From contig OY540810.1 in assembly GCA_961205875.1 (NCBI GenBank), forward strand, positions 3,844,001-3,908,000: DNA of 64,000 nucleotides, given 5' to 3'. Source of the DNA: Sialis fuliginosa (Eukaryota; Arthropoda; Insecta; Megaloptera; Sialidae). Every line of letters starts with the position of its first letter. The stretch's first letter is position 1. This document shows, one piece after another, positions 13,601 to 25,200 of this stretch. Under the pieces are notes generated by a model. It was not told the DNA's origin. It searched no databases and saw only the letters and a list, made by a program, of their open reading frames with translations. Position numbers and translations under genes: made by a program.

Positions 13601-16600
13601 AAATTCTTACTGCTTTCAAAGGCGGATTATCCATAAGGCAAACTAGGCACGTGCCTAGGGCGCGAGGTAACAAAGGCGCGCGCGCGAAATTTTTGAAAAA
13701 TAACAAAAAAATAATTGTGCACCTACTTACACAATATAAAAAGATTCTTGTGTGCACAAAAAGATGATGTGATAATTTTTAACAAACAAAATATAGACGC
13801 AACAATAAGAAAATATTTGAATTTCGGAAATTGCATTGTTATATTTAATAATAATTATATATAATAATAATAATCTATGGCCGCTAGAGGGGCGCCGATG
13901 AGGTGCTTGCCTAGAGCGCTCTCGACATTTAATCCGTCTCTGACTGCTTTGTTATGTTATAATTTTGTATAATATTATGTATCTTTTAGGACGTTAAAAT
14001 GGAATCTTTAGTAGACCATCTAAATAATTATTCAAGACATGGTATTCCTTGCTTTGATAAAAATTCCACAACTAGTCTAAACACAGAAGCTCCATATGAT
14101 GTTGAAGATGATTGGAGATGTTTAATGGATGGAATAAGTAAGATATTAAATACTTATTGTTCTTGTAATAGTTTCACAGTCAGTGGCGTCGAAGCCGGGG
14201 GAGCAGGGGGCAGCTGCCCCCCAAAATTTTCAGTGGGAGGCAATTACTACTTTTTGCCCCCCTATCCTTAAAATTTTGATCCTGTTTTTTAGGGTGGGTT
14301 TGAAGCGACATATAATTATAAAAATTAATTTAAAATGCAGAGATACCGTAATTGCAGAAATGGTATTTAATATTTTTTATTAGATCTTTACACTTTTAAA
14401 CTTCTGCCGCACGAATAGATCATTTTTACTAACTAGTAGTTCTTTGTAGAAATATTTTCACCAGAGTATGAGAGAGAATAATATTAATGAAATAATATTT
14501 TTTTAGATTTTACTGAAAAACAGCAGCAGCAGCAAACAGCTTTATGGGAACTAATAACAACGGAGGTGGCATATATTCGTATGCTTAAAGTTGTGAAAGA
14601 TGTAAGTAAAATTAATGAATACCTCTAATATACAGAAGGATTTACAACTAGTGTAGAAAAATTTAACAGTAGATCGAGGATGTAATTCTAAGCAATAATT
14701 AAATTAATTAATAATAATTTAATTTGGTTTCAGTTATTTCTTGCATGTCTGCAAAGTTTACAATCTTCAAACATTCTTACCGAAATCAGCACTACAAAAC
14801 TATTTTCTAACATAATGGAAATCCATGCAACGAATGCATTCTTCTGGCGTGAACATATTTATCCGATGTTACATCAAGTAAGAGTTTCACATACTCCACT
14901 GAAACCAGAATTTCTTGAGCAAGGATTTGCACGTTTTCGAGATATCTTTGAACCTTATACCAAATATTGTTCGGATCAAGCTAAATGTCAAATGTATTGT
15001 AGAGAAATGCATTCACAAAATAATTACTTCAAAGCGTACTTAGCTTGGTGTGAAACACAAAAGGAATGCAATAGACTTCAGTTAATGGACATACTAGTTC
15101 GGCCTATGCAAAGACTGACCAAATACGGCTTACTCTTAAAAGTTATTTATAAGAATTCCGACTTAGAAGAACAAAAAGATAGCTTGACAACTATGGTATT
15201 TATACAAATATTTTATAATATTTTTAAACATAATCTTACAATAATATATAATTTTTTCAGATAAGGTCTGTAGATGAATTTGTCAATAGTGTTAATTCAA
15301 CGTTAAAATATAAACAAGATAGTGAAAGTTTATGTCGAATGATGTCACGTATAGAAAGTTATGACTTAGTTGTAAGTATTACATAATAAAAATTATAAAT
15401 TTATTTTTAATATCATATATTATACTACTAGTACAATATTTCAAAGAACTTTTAGAACATTCGATATATTTGAAGTTGGCATAAACATGTATTATAATTA
15501 AAAATAACACATCATTTTGAATTTATAGGACTCAAAAGATGATGATTTAGAACGCATAGTGCAAAAATATAATGAATTAGATCTTTCTATGCCAATGCTT
15601 GGATGTAGTATAGATCGTCGAAGACATTTATTAGCTGAAGATGATTTTAAACTGCGTGACAGCACAACATCTAAAATGGAAGTCCATAGTGTTTTATTAA
15701 CAGATCTACTATTAATATGTAAAACGTCTACAAAGAAAGGTGCCAACGGTATACGAGTTATCAGACAACCATATATTGTTGACAGATTAGTTGTAGAAAC
15801 ATCACGTGATAATTTACATTGTGTATACTTAAATGAATTTAAAATGGCTGTTGCTGCATTCTCATTACAAGGAGATAGTAAGAAAGTGAAAGTAAGTATC
15901 GATAACCATGCTAACGAATTTTCATAAAATTTGATAAAATTCATAAATTAGATACTAGTACAGAATTAATACCCCATTTGAGAGTGCTTGCAAGCTAGCA
16001 AATCTTGTGAGTTCCTTTATAATACCAGACATAAGACTATCAAATGCCCTAAGAGAAATGTGTTAAGAGTTAATGTAACATGTGTATCACATATTAATTA
16101 AAAATGATTTGGTATATTTTAAGTTTCCTTTAATTAATTTTTTACTTCTATTTTAATGATATATGTAATATTACTTCAATTATATTTTCATAGAACTGGT
16201 ATGAGCACATAAGGAAAGCTCAAACCTTATATAGACAAGCAAAACAGGCTTCAGCTCCTGTAGTCAGACAACAAAGTGTTAATGAACCAGATCCTGTCGA
16301 CATGGGTCTAGAACTAACTACAACATCGGAAGCGGGTGATGGACATAGTTTACTTGGTTTATCATTAATTCAACGCTCACCATTAGCTACATCTTCAAGA
16401 GCGAGTCGTGTATCGAGTTTAGCTCATAGTCATAGGTCAGTTCTATTATTTTGATTTTTGTTAATCTGTATATATTGAAATTTAGCTATCTTCTGTTTAC
16501 ATTATATATAATTTAACTAAAAGAAATCATATAGATTTTGGTATTAACAGTGTTTTTATCTTTTTATTGTAGATATAATTTTTAATTTCTGTTATAAATA

Positions 16601-18858
16601 ATTAGACTGTTCTTTATTATAACATAATATAATTTTTATAGTGGAAGTGTTGAAATGAATGAATCATCAGTTGGTTCAGTAAACAATCAATCTCGAGCAG
16701 TATCTGTTGAAACAGATCAACGGACAGCGTCTATATCAAGTGACGAAGGTGTGCAATCATTACCAAATGAAAATATGCAGAAGTCGCCAATGGCAACAAA
16801 ATCTTCTTTGAAACATCGACTTTTAAACCAAAAAGTCAGTACTCCGAACACACTTTCTGTACAACCATACGGAAACCTTGGACAAAGTTTACCTAACCTC
16901 ACATTAGGTTCACCAAACACAGGAACAATTGGTTTTGTGTCTCCAAGTCAAAATACTTTATCTGTACCAAGTTCAAAAAATACCCAAAATCTATTGAGTC
17001 CTAATAACAGAGGCATTTCATATCCACCTCCTTCTCCTACGAGAGCAAATCTGAGAAGGGGTTTTGCTATAATGCAACCGAGTAATAAAAATCCACCGTT
17101 ACTTAAAACAAGACATATTACTTCTACAGCTAATACGATACATTCGGGACCAACTAGCATTGATATTGATGTTCCGTTGATAGCTGGTAAGTTATAAAAA
17201 AAATACAGCTATTTTGATTTTTGTTTCATAAGCACTATGCATAAGGTGACCAGTATTTACGGGACATAAATTTAAAGCACCTTTTCCTATGCCACGAAAA
17301 TAAGTTACCGGAACGCCGTTCTATCGCATTAATTATAATACATTTTGATATATTATATATTACATGGGAATATGGTCACCCTAGCTATGCTTAGGACACT
17401 TTGTCTTGTAGAAGACGATATCTTCTATCAACATTTTGAAAATAATCATGTTCTATATATATCTATTATTATTTCAGGTATATCTCCCCCTGATGAAGCC
17501 CTTAGTACAACAAATGATGGCCAAGCAATATATAAAAAAATAAATCGCACAGATAACAGGAAGCACCACACGGCTGGTATTGTCGATGATTTGAAAGTAA
17601 ACAATTTGGAATAATTTTGAATATTGTTGTAATATTGGTGATCCATAAAAACTTTGCATTTTGTGGAAGATGTTACAAGAATCGTGTTTGTTTGGATAAA
17701 CAACATTCTGCTAATTAAAGCGAATATTTATAGCAGCAACTTTTATAAGGTGGGTTCTAAACCACCATTTAGAATCTACTTTTTTTAATTCAATATGTTC
17801 TTTTGCAAATATAAGGTTTTTATGAGTTACCGATTCTTGTATTTATTTATTAATGACTATTAATTTTTTTTTATTACATTGATGTAGGTACTCATTAGCC
17901 CCAGCTATGGTCTGACTGGGCAGTAGCCTAAATGAATGATATGTATATGTTAATAACAAAAATATCATGTATGATTATTTAAACGTAATTTCAATATTTA
18001 CTCAGAGCACAAGAATTTCTTGGGCTCGCTCTGGATGTACCTAGGGGAGGTAATTAGATGCATATGTACCCTCAAAAATTATAATAATATATTTTTTAAT
18101 TAATACAGTAAAACCTTGATTAGCGAGCTAATTGGGGGGACAGGGTGCCAGTACGGCCAATTAAATCCAAATATCCATAAAATTGCATCTATACCAAACA
18201 TTAAATAAGAAATTAAATATTATTAAAGATAACACATAGATATCATTACCATAAAACCATAAAACAAAAATTTTTACTTATCTTTTAATTTACAAATAAT
18301 GTCTGAAACCATATTACACGTGTAACAGAGATTCCCGATTCTAGTTTTTCAATCAACTTTAGTTCTTGTTTTTTTATTTTTCTTCCTTAATGTTTATTTA
18401 CTTTTAAAATATGTAAATTAATTGTAAAACAACTCGACTGTAATTTTCAATTCACTATTGTTATAATACAGACATAGCCAGTAATTTATGTTCAATGAAC
18501 ACCAGTGAAATTTTCTCTGTTAAATCCATTAAAACAGGATTCATTAAATCCAGGTTTTACTATACATTATACAATTACAGTACCTACTTATTAAAAAATT
18601 ATTTTTTTCTTATATGCTATTTAGAAATGTGTACCCCCAAAATACATTTCTTAGTATGTCACTATGTTTTTATATTTTGGCTTGTGTTTATCTATTCTTA
18701 TATAGCTAAAATTATAATATCTAAAATCTTACACATAGATGGAAATTAATTATTCATTTATATTACAGAAAGATAATGTCCATGGCCAAGAAACTATTAA
18801 GAGGCTTTCGTGGAATTATAGCAGAGACCAAACAAAAGAGGACCAATGTTCGACGTAA
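4647..18858 (+). CDS. PLEKHG5: PLEKHG5-like Rho guanine nucleotide exchange factor (3' 13 exons; 5' end outside window)
   Basis: Exons that join in frame: 4647-4985, 11132-11241, 12311-12497, 13399-13563, 13990-14137, 14507-14601, 14734-15195, 15261-15371, 15529-15891, 16194-16435, 16642-17186, 17478-17596, 18769-18858; 991 residues in window. The first exon enters from an acceptor in phase 0 with a stop just upstream in frame and no ATG, so earlier exons lie to the left. Counting from there, a Ras-binding-like ubiquitin fold (DIYLDGERLPP, RRQLRLIPKDL) is near residues 120-205. A DH domain (about 325-525) has ALWELITTEVAYIRML, LFSNIMEIH and the conserved RPMQRLTKYGLLLK helix. A PH domain follows (about 555-665; HSVLLTDLLLICK, VYLNEFKMAVAAF). 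The Ser-rich tail has no known domain. The family activates RhoA and its relatives by GDP release. RBD-DH-PH order and sequence fit PLEKHG5 closely. The first and third exons are much richer in G+C than the rest. Confidence 0.9.
5021..5836 (+). mobile_element. Non-autonomous Helitron, copy 1
   Basis: Begins TCCTTAATATATATAAA after A(5020). It carries a TCTG-type microsatellite and ends with a GC-rich hairpin (GCGAGCGAAGCCGCGCG) followed by CTAA before T(5837). TC start, hairpin, CTRR end and A|T insertion site are all Helitron hallmarks. Copy 2 (46083-46966, opposite strand) shares both ends and the body. It starts only 35 bp after the donor of the 4647-4985 exon. It encodes no Rep/helicase. 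Confidence 0.85.
6540..7400 (+). repeat. Interspersed repeat family X, copy A (interrupted by a hAT element)
   Basis: Closely matches 9510-9995, 34590-34935 and, reversed, 32150-32400. Shared words include GTCAAAATGGTGGACATTTA, CATAGCAACTGCTTTACATT and TTTGCGGACTTTGG. The class is unknown; no terminal repeats or ORF are visible. The 6816-7175 hAT element splits this copy only. Confidence 0.7.
6816..7175 (+). mobile_element. Short hAT-type element with a transposase C-terminal remnant, nested in family X
   Basis: TIR CAGGGCCGGC at the left and CCGGCTCTG at 7165-7173 on the right. The flanking 8-mers CTATTACT (6808-6815) and GTATTACT (7176-7183) form a near-perfect target duplication. The uninterrupted family-X copy at 9510-9995 shows the empty site. 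The open frame at 7034-7216 reads TIPVSVASGERSFSKLK, the conserved hAT C-terminal dimerisation motif. It is a deletion derivative, not autonomous. Confidence 0.8.
7560..7860 (+). promoter_or_regulatory. Candidate internal promoter of PLEKHG5
   Basis: A unique, CpG-containing island inside the 6.1 kb intron after the 4647 exon. It has a perfect CRE, TGACGTCA, at 7677-7684 and, 47 nt downstream, an arthropod-type initiator TCAGT (A at 7731). It lies upstream of the exons for the RBD, DH and PH domains, so a short isoform could start here. No TATA box or downstream element is clear. Confidence 0.3.
7874..8572. mobile_element. Foldback element with about 300-bp inverted arms
   Basis: The sequence from CCCGGGAAAAAATTTCAG at 7874 is repeated inverted up to CTGAAATTTTTTCCCGGG at 8572. 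The arms are nearly identical over about 300 bp, with an 85-100 bp centre near 8185-8275. No coding capacity. Flanks show no clear target duplication, so the superfamily is open. Confidence 0.75.
8614..9372. mobile_element. Long-TIR foldback MITE, CAGTGCGTTCA family, copy 1
   Basis: Arms of about 350 bp start CAGTGCGTTCATGACGAAAG and end as its complement. TA dinucleotides flank both ends (8612-8613, 9373-9374), so a Tc1/mariner-type insertion is likely. It interrupts a GATA microsatellite that continues on both sides. Copy 2 is at 32741-33567, and a shorter relative at 50877-51323. Confidence 0.8.
9510..9995 (+). repeat. Interspersed repeat family X, copy B (uninterrupted)
   Basis: Matches 6540-7400 without its hAT insertion, so it shows the pre-insertion sequence (CCATTACTGGAGAAAAAAC). 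No gene. Confidence 0.7.
10677..10920. repeat. Degenerate hAT-like fragment in PLEKHG5 intron
   Basis: Starts CAGGGGCGTCGCTAAAGG next to a G-run and ends near a C-run. The left end matches the CAGGGGCG class of hAT termini seen elsewhere in the window. No right TIR or target duplication is readable. Confidence 0.4.
11465..12206. repeat. Two adjacent inverted-repeat remnants
   Basis: CTAGAGTCACTCCAGTAAGAG near 11467 is repeated inverted at about 11694-11718. Directly next, TAGTCGGTGCCGAATTAGC at about 11717 pairs with GCTTAATTCGGCACTCTCTA ending near 12206. A further hAT-like end, GTGACACCACTG, lies near 12133-12144. All are non-coding MITE debris in the intron before the 12311 exon. Confidence 0.5.
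13617..13942. mobile_element. hAT MITE in PLEKHG5 intron
   Basis: Starts CAAAGGCGGATTA, ends TAATCCGTCTCTG, and is flanked by a perfect 8-bp duplication ACTGCTTT (13609-13616 and 13943-13950). 326 bp, non-coding, with GC-rich ends and an AT-rich core. Confidence 0.8.
14181..14430. repeat. hAT fragment followed by a short shared repeat
   Basis: CAGTGGCGTCGAAGCC at 14181 is a hAT-like left end without a matching right end. Directly after, about 14332-14425 is nearly the same as 53296-53390 (AGAGATACCGTAATTGCAGA; CTTCTGCCGCACGAA). That links this intron to the DNA beside the kinesin pseudogene as a second repeat family. Confidence 0.5.
15944..16031 (-). repeat. Half copy of the CCGGTATTATAAAGG TIR element
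   Basis: Matches, in reverse, the left end of the element at 40123-40446 (CAGAATTAATACCCCATTTG; CCTTTATAATACC). Only one end is present, inside a PLEKHG5 intron. Confidence 0.55.
17597..18768 (+). other. Last PLEKHG5 intron with alternative C-terminal ends
   Basis: The exon beginning at 17478 can read through to a stop at 17612-17614 (ending DDLKVNNLE). It can also splice at a GTAAAC donor after Lys at 17596 to an exon at 18769-18858, preceded by TATTACAG. The downstream exon adds KDNVHGQETIKRLSWNYS and about 12 more residues before TAA at 18856. The joined frame is open and the tail has a basic-Ser motif, which favours a real exon. The intron-retained form would be a shorter isoform. The intron also carries a pogo-like MITE (18106-18562). 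Confidence 0.6.
18106..18562. mobile_element. pogo/Tigger-like MITE in the last PLEKHG5 intron
   Basis: Left end CAGTAAAACCTTGATTAG, right end ATTAAATCCAGGTTTTACT, flanked by TA on both sides. Ends of this kind are typical of pogo/Tigger elements. About 457 bp, non-coding. Confidence 0.6.
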
Positions 18859-18944
18859 CACACAACAAATGTTTTATTTTTTTATTTATTATTTATTTAT
18901 TTATCAGCATGCTTATTAATAAATTATATTTGCTATTAGTAGTC

Positions 18945-18950
18945 AATAAA
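18945..18950 (+). terminator. Candidate polyadenylation signal of PLEKHG5
   Basis: AATAAA lies 87 nt after the distal stop codon and is followed by T-rich and GT-containing sequence. It is the first canonical hexamer clearly placed for the long isoform. This is inferred from position only. Confidence 0.4.
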
Positions 18951-21103
18951 ATATATGTAAATGTTCAAGTCACTTATTGACTACATTTTTTATATGCACC
19001 TGATTTTATTATGTTCTTTCAATCAATGTAATTATTTTAAATACTTTCGGTAGAATGAAATTTTTGGTATTTTAACAATAATAATCATTTTAATTTAGTA
19101 ATTAAAAAAAAAATACTTAGGTACATAAATAAAATATCATCTAAAATACTGAAATTTCATTTTTTCCGAAAGTGCCTCAATTTATATATATAGTAATTAA
19201 ATTGCTCATTCCAACAAAATTTTCATAAATCAGTGAAATTCAACACGTTTATTTGTACTTTGATTGTTCTCGCTTGTATAATTATCATTAGTTTATTTAT
19301 AATGTGATTAAAATGTTTTTCTTTAAAGTGATCAAACTCACCAAATAATAATATCTAATATAATTTTGGTAAGATAATAAATTTTCTTATACTATATTAT
19401 ATAAAATTGGTAATATATACACATTTAATTAATAACCGACATTTTTAAGGTATTTCGTCTGCCTTAATTTTTGTACAATAAAAATGTCGGTTATCGTACA
19501 TAATATAATAAATTTTGCTGTAAGAATTGGATACGATGTGTACATAGTTCATATTTGTACGATTTAGTTATAAATTTGATATTTCAAAGTATTGTAAGAA
19601 CGGGTGCATATGTGTTGCACAATTTGACATTCCATTTCTGGCCTATTCGCCGTATTACTTAATTAATATTAGATTGTATTTTCAATGAGAGTTACAATTA
19701 GATTAGCATAGCTACTGATGTAGCTTTGCAAAGATTATATAATACAGTATATAGGTTTTAGAAATAATATCATCTTGTTGGTAGAGGATTCTAAAAATTA
19801 TGTGCCAGTTTTTATTTTTTAAGTACCTAATATTTCATATCAAACAAATACATTTATAATGATATGGTTCCTAAAGCACTACAAACAAAAAACAAAGTCA
19901 ATGTTAGAAACAAAATGCATAAACTAAATAAATAAACATTTTTCACAAAAAATCAGTTAATATAATGTAATATTCCCCGAGGTTAAGTAAAGCCAAATAT
20001 AAATATAATATATATATTAATTTTAACTAACTCCGCAACACAGAGAAAATAATCATGCTATAATTATGAGAATTTTTATTTATACGTGTACAAAAAAATA
20101 ATATCAGATCTGTTTTTGAATCCTCTCCCAAGGTAAACTTAAGTCAACTAGAATTAATTTAAAAATAGAAAACGACTTGCTTGTGACGTCAGATTTGCAT
20201 AGTATATTTTAAAGTGAATAAATAGAAAGAAAAAATATACTTACATAGAAATGTTTGTTATATATATTTATTATCAATATACTATATTGAACTATTGAAT
20301 TTTCTCTCATTATTACCTTTGTTATTCATTTTATAATCTAGATATACATACCTACCAAGGCTGCAGAAAATAAAAAATTCAAGAACTCATTTTCTTTTTT
20401 TCAGTTTTTACCAGTTGTATAGCGACTTTGTTACGCCACTGCAAACACGTGAAATGGGCACTCCTAATTTCAGTTTTTCAATCAATAACTTTTTTGTCAA
20501 CGTTGATAGGTACTTTTTGTTTACAGTTTCTTAAAGCACTTTTTGTGTAGAATTGATTGGTGTATTTAGAATGTTTATATCACTTTTAGTTTCCGAGTTA
20601 CAAGCCCTAACTTTAGTTTTTTTTATGGGCCACTAAGTTGGCTATAGCATTTTTGAACGTGTTTTTTACTCCGCAACAATATGTCACTTGCCATACTATC
20701 GAAAAAAAGTAAGAACATTTTTTTGTAATAGTTTATTTTTTCAAATATTCATTTTTTATTTTGATTGTTGTTATTGTGACTTTTGTTGTTTAAATATGCT
20801 TAGTGACCCATAAGAAAAAAGTGAGCCGGTTGTTTGGTTTTACACCCTTGTTACAGTGTCTACAAGCAGATTGATAGACATACAGACACCATGGCGAAAA
20901 TAGTCTGAATGAATTCAAAGAAAATCTATATATGTATATTTCCATCAAAATTCGGAGTTAAAAAAATCGGCTTTACAAATTTACAATACATAATAATATG
21001 GCCGTATAAGAAAGTAAAAATAATTTGATTAAACTCTATTATAGGTATATCAAATAAATAATTAAAAATGTAACAATAATATATTTAATAATTTTATATA
21101 CGT
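18951..21103. other. Intergenic AT-rich DNA between convergent genes
   Basis: No coding sequence recognised. A 15-bp-stem hairpin occurs at 19434-19493 (TAACCGACATTTTTA and complement, loop about 30 nt). A stretch at 20370-20900 is slightly richer in G+C but has no ORF. Confidence 0.5.
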
Positions 21104-21580
21104 ATATGTTACGGACAAATACTGCGGGGTATGAAAAATCGACACTGCCTGGGCTATGTCATCATTGCACATCACTGCTGGGCAAAGTTTGCAGAAATGA
21201 TTAATTAACGCACTTGGTCTTGTTTATGCGGGCATTTTTGACAATACTAAATCGTCGTGGTTAACTAACTCAAATGTTTCTGTTAAATTGTGATTAATAA
21301 TTGACTCCTTGTTTTGATGCATATACACAGAATAATAAATTGCATATAAGCATTAATTACAATGAATAAACAAAAATTAGTCATAGTTAATATCAGTTTA
21401 ACATCGTAACACTACAGAACTGCCCACGATGATTTAACATTGTTGACAATGCCCACTTAAAACCGGGCCAAGTCCGTTAATTGACCATTTCTGCTAACTT
21501 TGCCCAGCAGCGATGTGTAAGGCTGACATTGTCCGAGCAGTGTCGACATTGCACACCTTGCGGGCTTGTCCGTATCATAT
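21104..21580. mobile_element. TIR element carrying sequence shared with the transporter exon
   Basis: Arms of about 155 bp (left 21104-21256, right 21421-21580) are inverted and roughly 80% alike: TACGGACAA, GACACTG, CTGCTGGGCAAAGTT and CAGAAATG occur in the same order in both. Between them, 21257-21325 matches coding DNA of the transporter at 22729-22797 in the same orientation, with 6 differences in 69 bp; a further AGCAT match follows after about 23 extra bases. The superfamily is unassigned. Confidence 0.75.
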
Positions 21581-22242
21581 ATAAATATATTTTAAATATT
21601 TGATAACATTTATACTACAAAAAACTTTAAATTAATAATATCTACAATGCTTAAATACACAGGAAGCCTATACCCTATACACATACATTTCTGAGTGCAT
21701 TAGTCCACAAAAATTTCATATAAAAATGTTTAGTTTGGCTGTATATATACAATATATGTAAAAAAATACATTTTTATCAAAAAATATTGAGCGTTACTTT
21801 TTTTTCATAATTATTTATAATAATATCAATTTCTTATCAATCAGTAATGAACTTAATATACAAAGCCGAAGTAAGGTTTATGTACTAATTAATTTGAGAC
21901 TAATATTTTTGCTCATGCAAAATTAATTTTTGTTTTCAATATAATTTATAAATAACTTTATAACTAGTTTGAAAATGAAGAATATGTAAATAATTTCATT
22001 TTATTTAGATAAAATATTTCATGTTTCACTGTTTATTAATTTGATTAAGAAATAGAACTCAGAAATTAATTTTAAAATTGAAATTGTGTTTAGAAAAATC
22101 TCTTTAAAAATTAAATTGAAAAATAAATTAAAAAATGAGGAAGAATATTAACAATAACATATTAAATAATTACTATCTAAATGCGAAATAATATAAGGTA
22201 TCTGTATATTATTAAGGCAATCACATTTATAAAATCCATAAA

Positions 22243-25200
22243 TCACAATCTTGATTCAAATGTCTCACTGTTCACAATAGGTACATTTTTTTCATTCCCT
22301 AATTCAACCATCTTACTATTTTCTTTTTGTCCAACTAATCTTCTGACTTTATTATCCGTTTTCATTCTTCCAGCAAAATGATCTTCAATTTCATGTAAAG
22401 GTTTACCTTCTGTTTCGGGTAATACGAAAAACAGAACAATCATTCCCATTAAACTATTAAACGCATAAAACCAAAATGTTCCTGGTATTGAAAAGGTCTG
22501 AATCATATGATAGTATGTTTTATTTGCTATAAATCCAAGGATATATCCCATTCCTCCTGATAATCCAGATGCCCCTGCTCTAGTTTCATTTGGAAAAACT
22601 TCTCCAATTAACACCCATGGAAGTAACCGTATACCTACATGAGACAAAAATGCAGATATTATAAGAAATATCATTGGAACCCATTCGAACTCGTTTTCAT
22701 TTTTTTGATCAATCAAAGAAGCCATTGTGTGGTTAACTGATTCAAATGTTTCTGTTGAGTTGTGATTAATAATTGACTCATTGTTTTGAAGCATATAAGC
22801 ATATGTTGCAACAATAAAGAAACACACGCCGCAACCAAATGTTGAAATAAACGACAGTATTCTTTTACCGGTATAATGAATTAATATGACACAAATTAAT
22901 GTACCAAGTAATTCTACAATTCCTAATATCAGTGTTGCATAGTATTTGTTGATGGGCGCTTTCAACGTTTCAAATATTTCTACAGCAAAGGTTTGTAAAG
23001 TTGTCATTCCTGAAAAGTGACCAAGGTAAAATGCAAAACAAACAAGGGCATATGGAAGCATAAATGTTCTTTTGAAGTAGTTTTTATAACTTTTGAAAAA
23101 TGTATATTTCTTTGAAGAGGCATCACTGATATGCTTTTCTGTTGTTTGTTGTACCCCGTTTGATCCGGGTATATTACACAAATCATATGGTGGACCTTTA
23201 TTACTTTCGTTAACATTACCATCAAAGGCAACATTTTCGACACCGTTTTTCATTTTAGATATTTCTCCTGAAATTGTAGAAACTTCCTTTGATTTATTAT
23301 CACGACAAGCCTCATCAAATGCATTATTATCAACACCTGCTTTATTTTCTATTGAATCACCATTCTGTACTTTACTATTTCCATTAACTCCGTCTATCAT
23401 TTTAGGATTTAAACCAATCTCTTTAGATTCATTTCCACATCCAATACATACTTGGCCATTTTCAACTTCGTACATTTTATTTTTTCCATTTTGACTAGTT
23501 TTTTTAGTATTTGCCCCATTTGGATTTTTTCTCAACACACGACACAATTCTTTAAATTCTTCTTCTATGTCTTCAATCGGACACCAGCCACGTAACCAGG
23601 CTAATGCAGACCGTGCATCGTCAAATCTTTTTCTGGAAATTAACCAATGGGGGCTTTCCGGTACAAAAAATAAAGCTATAGTTGCTATGACTGGAAACGC
23701 TAAATTGATCAAAGCAACTGTGCGCCAGGACTGCTGAAGTAAGGCACCAAGAAGAAACTGAGTGAACACTCCAAGAATAACGCACATAGAACTGGTCGCT
23801 GATAGAATTCCACGAAGGTGTGGTTGTGTGATTTCAGCAACGTAAGTTATTACCTAAAAAATAAATGCATGCTTTTAATAAAAATACAAATATCAATCAA
23901 TATCTTAAAAAAAGTTTTTTTTTTTTTAAATAATCATCAATATTCGGGATTTGAAGGGGTGATCGACTTTATTTCTTATAAGGATAGAATTACTCATATA
24001 ATTTATGTTTCTTTATAAATACTTCATGATTCCAACTTAAAATAATTTTGTTCTAATCCAGTTTTCAAAATACATAATAAGGGTTAAAAATTTGTGCTGG
24101 GTATTTTTTTTGTAAATAAGGGTGGGTGCCAAAATTATTTTATATGTATCTGTATGTGGAGAAGGGGAATGGTGTGTCCAATCATAGCAAATATAGCCTT
24201 GTAACTCGGCGCGAGAAGGGGAAATACGTCATCTGGGTTGCCCAAGCTGATTGGTCAAAAGCTACTGAGGAAACCTGTGTATTTACTAACCTTGTACCTT
24301 GCCTTGATATTTATTTATCTATGTTCTCTATGTTATATTATTCAGAGAAAAAAATTTTTGCCAAAGATCGACATTTTTTTAATTTTTTCGATTTTTCGTG
24401 AAATTTGTTTTTCGAGTTTTAAGGTATTATACATGTTATTATATAGATTTTGACACGCTGATTTCAAATCCGTCAACTAAAATCAATTCCGACCACGCGT
24501 TCAAAAGTTATGGCCTTTTTTCTCCAAAAATTTGAAAAAAGTAAAACTTTGAGAGGCTATATCTCGAGAACGGTTTGAGATACAGACCTGCGGTTTGAAA
24601 ATTTCAACTTTTCACGTCATATTCTATACAATAAACATATATATTTTTAACGAAATCAAAAATTCGAAATTTTTTAGTGAAATTTCCTACATTATTTATT
24701 TGGCACTTTCGGGATAATATCTAGTAGGCTATGAACATTTTATAGAATATAAACAAATAAACACCATTAAACTGTCCCCTCTTAAAGGTAACGGGGGAAA
24801 ATTAAAAGTCCACTCATATGTATACCTATAACTACGTTATTTTTATGTAAATGGTACATACTGGAGCTTCCATAAGCCCGCCACCTAATCCTGTTAGCGC
24901 TAGAGCGATGTAGAGGAATTCTACCCTCCAAGCAAAGTGGAACAGTAACCACGCGGCCAAGAAGGGCGCGTTCACGAACTGCATCGCCCGCCTGCGCCCC
25001 AAGGGTTGCGTCACTGCCCCACTTAAAACACACCCTAGAGGGACGCAAATATAGTTGATCGAACCTGGAAAGGAAGTAATTAAGATTTATTATGTGATGG
25101 TAGTAATAAAATAAATTGGATTTTTATTCTGAAGAAATGAACATTTATAAATGTTTGCTTTCTTAGGCGGCTATTACACTATCAAATAAATATGTCAAAG

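Noticed and set aside
19434-19493. Possible microRNA precursor hairpin
   Set aside because: The stem is only 15 bp, then an unpaired loop of about 30 nt; too short for a convincing precursor.
23093-23494. 133-codon frame on the + strand over the transporter exon
   Set aside because: Antisense shadow of the long loop region; no signals and no family resemblance.
24130-24245. Possible enhancer with an ATTGG box in the transporter intron
   Set aside because: A single CCAAT-type word with no other support; it borders a repeat arm.
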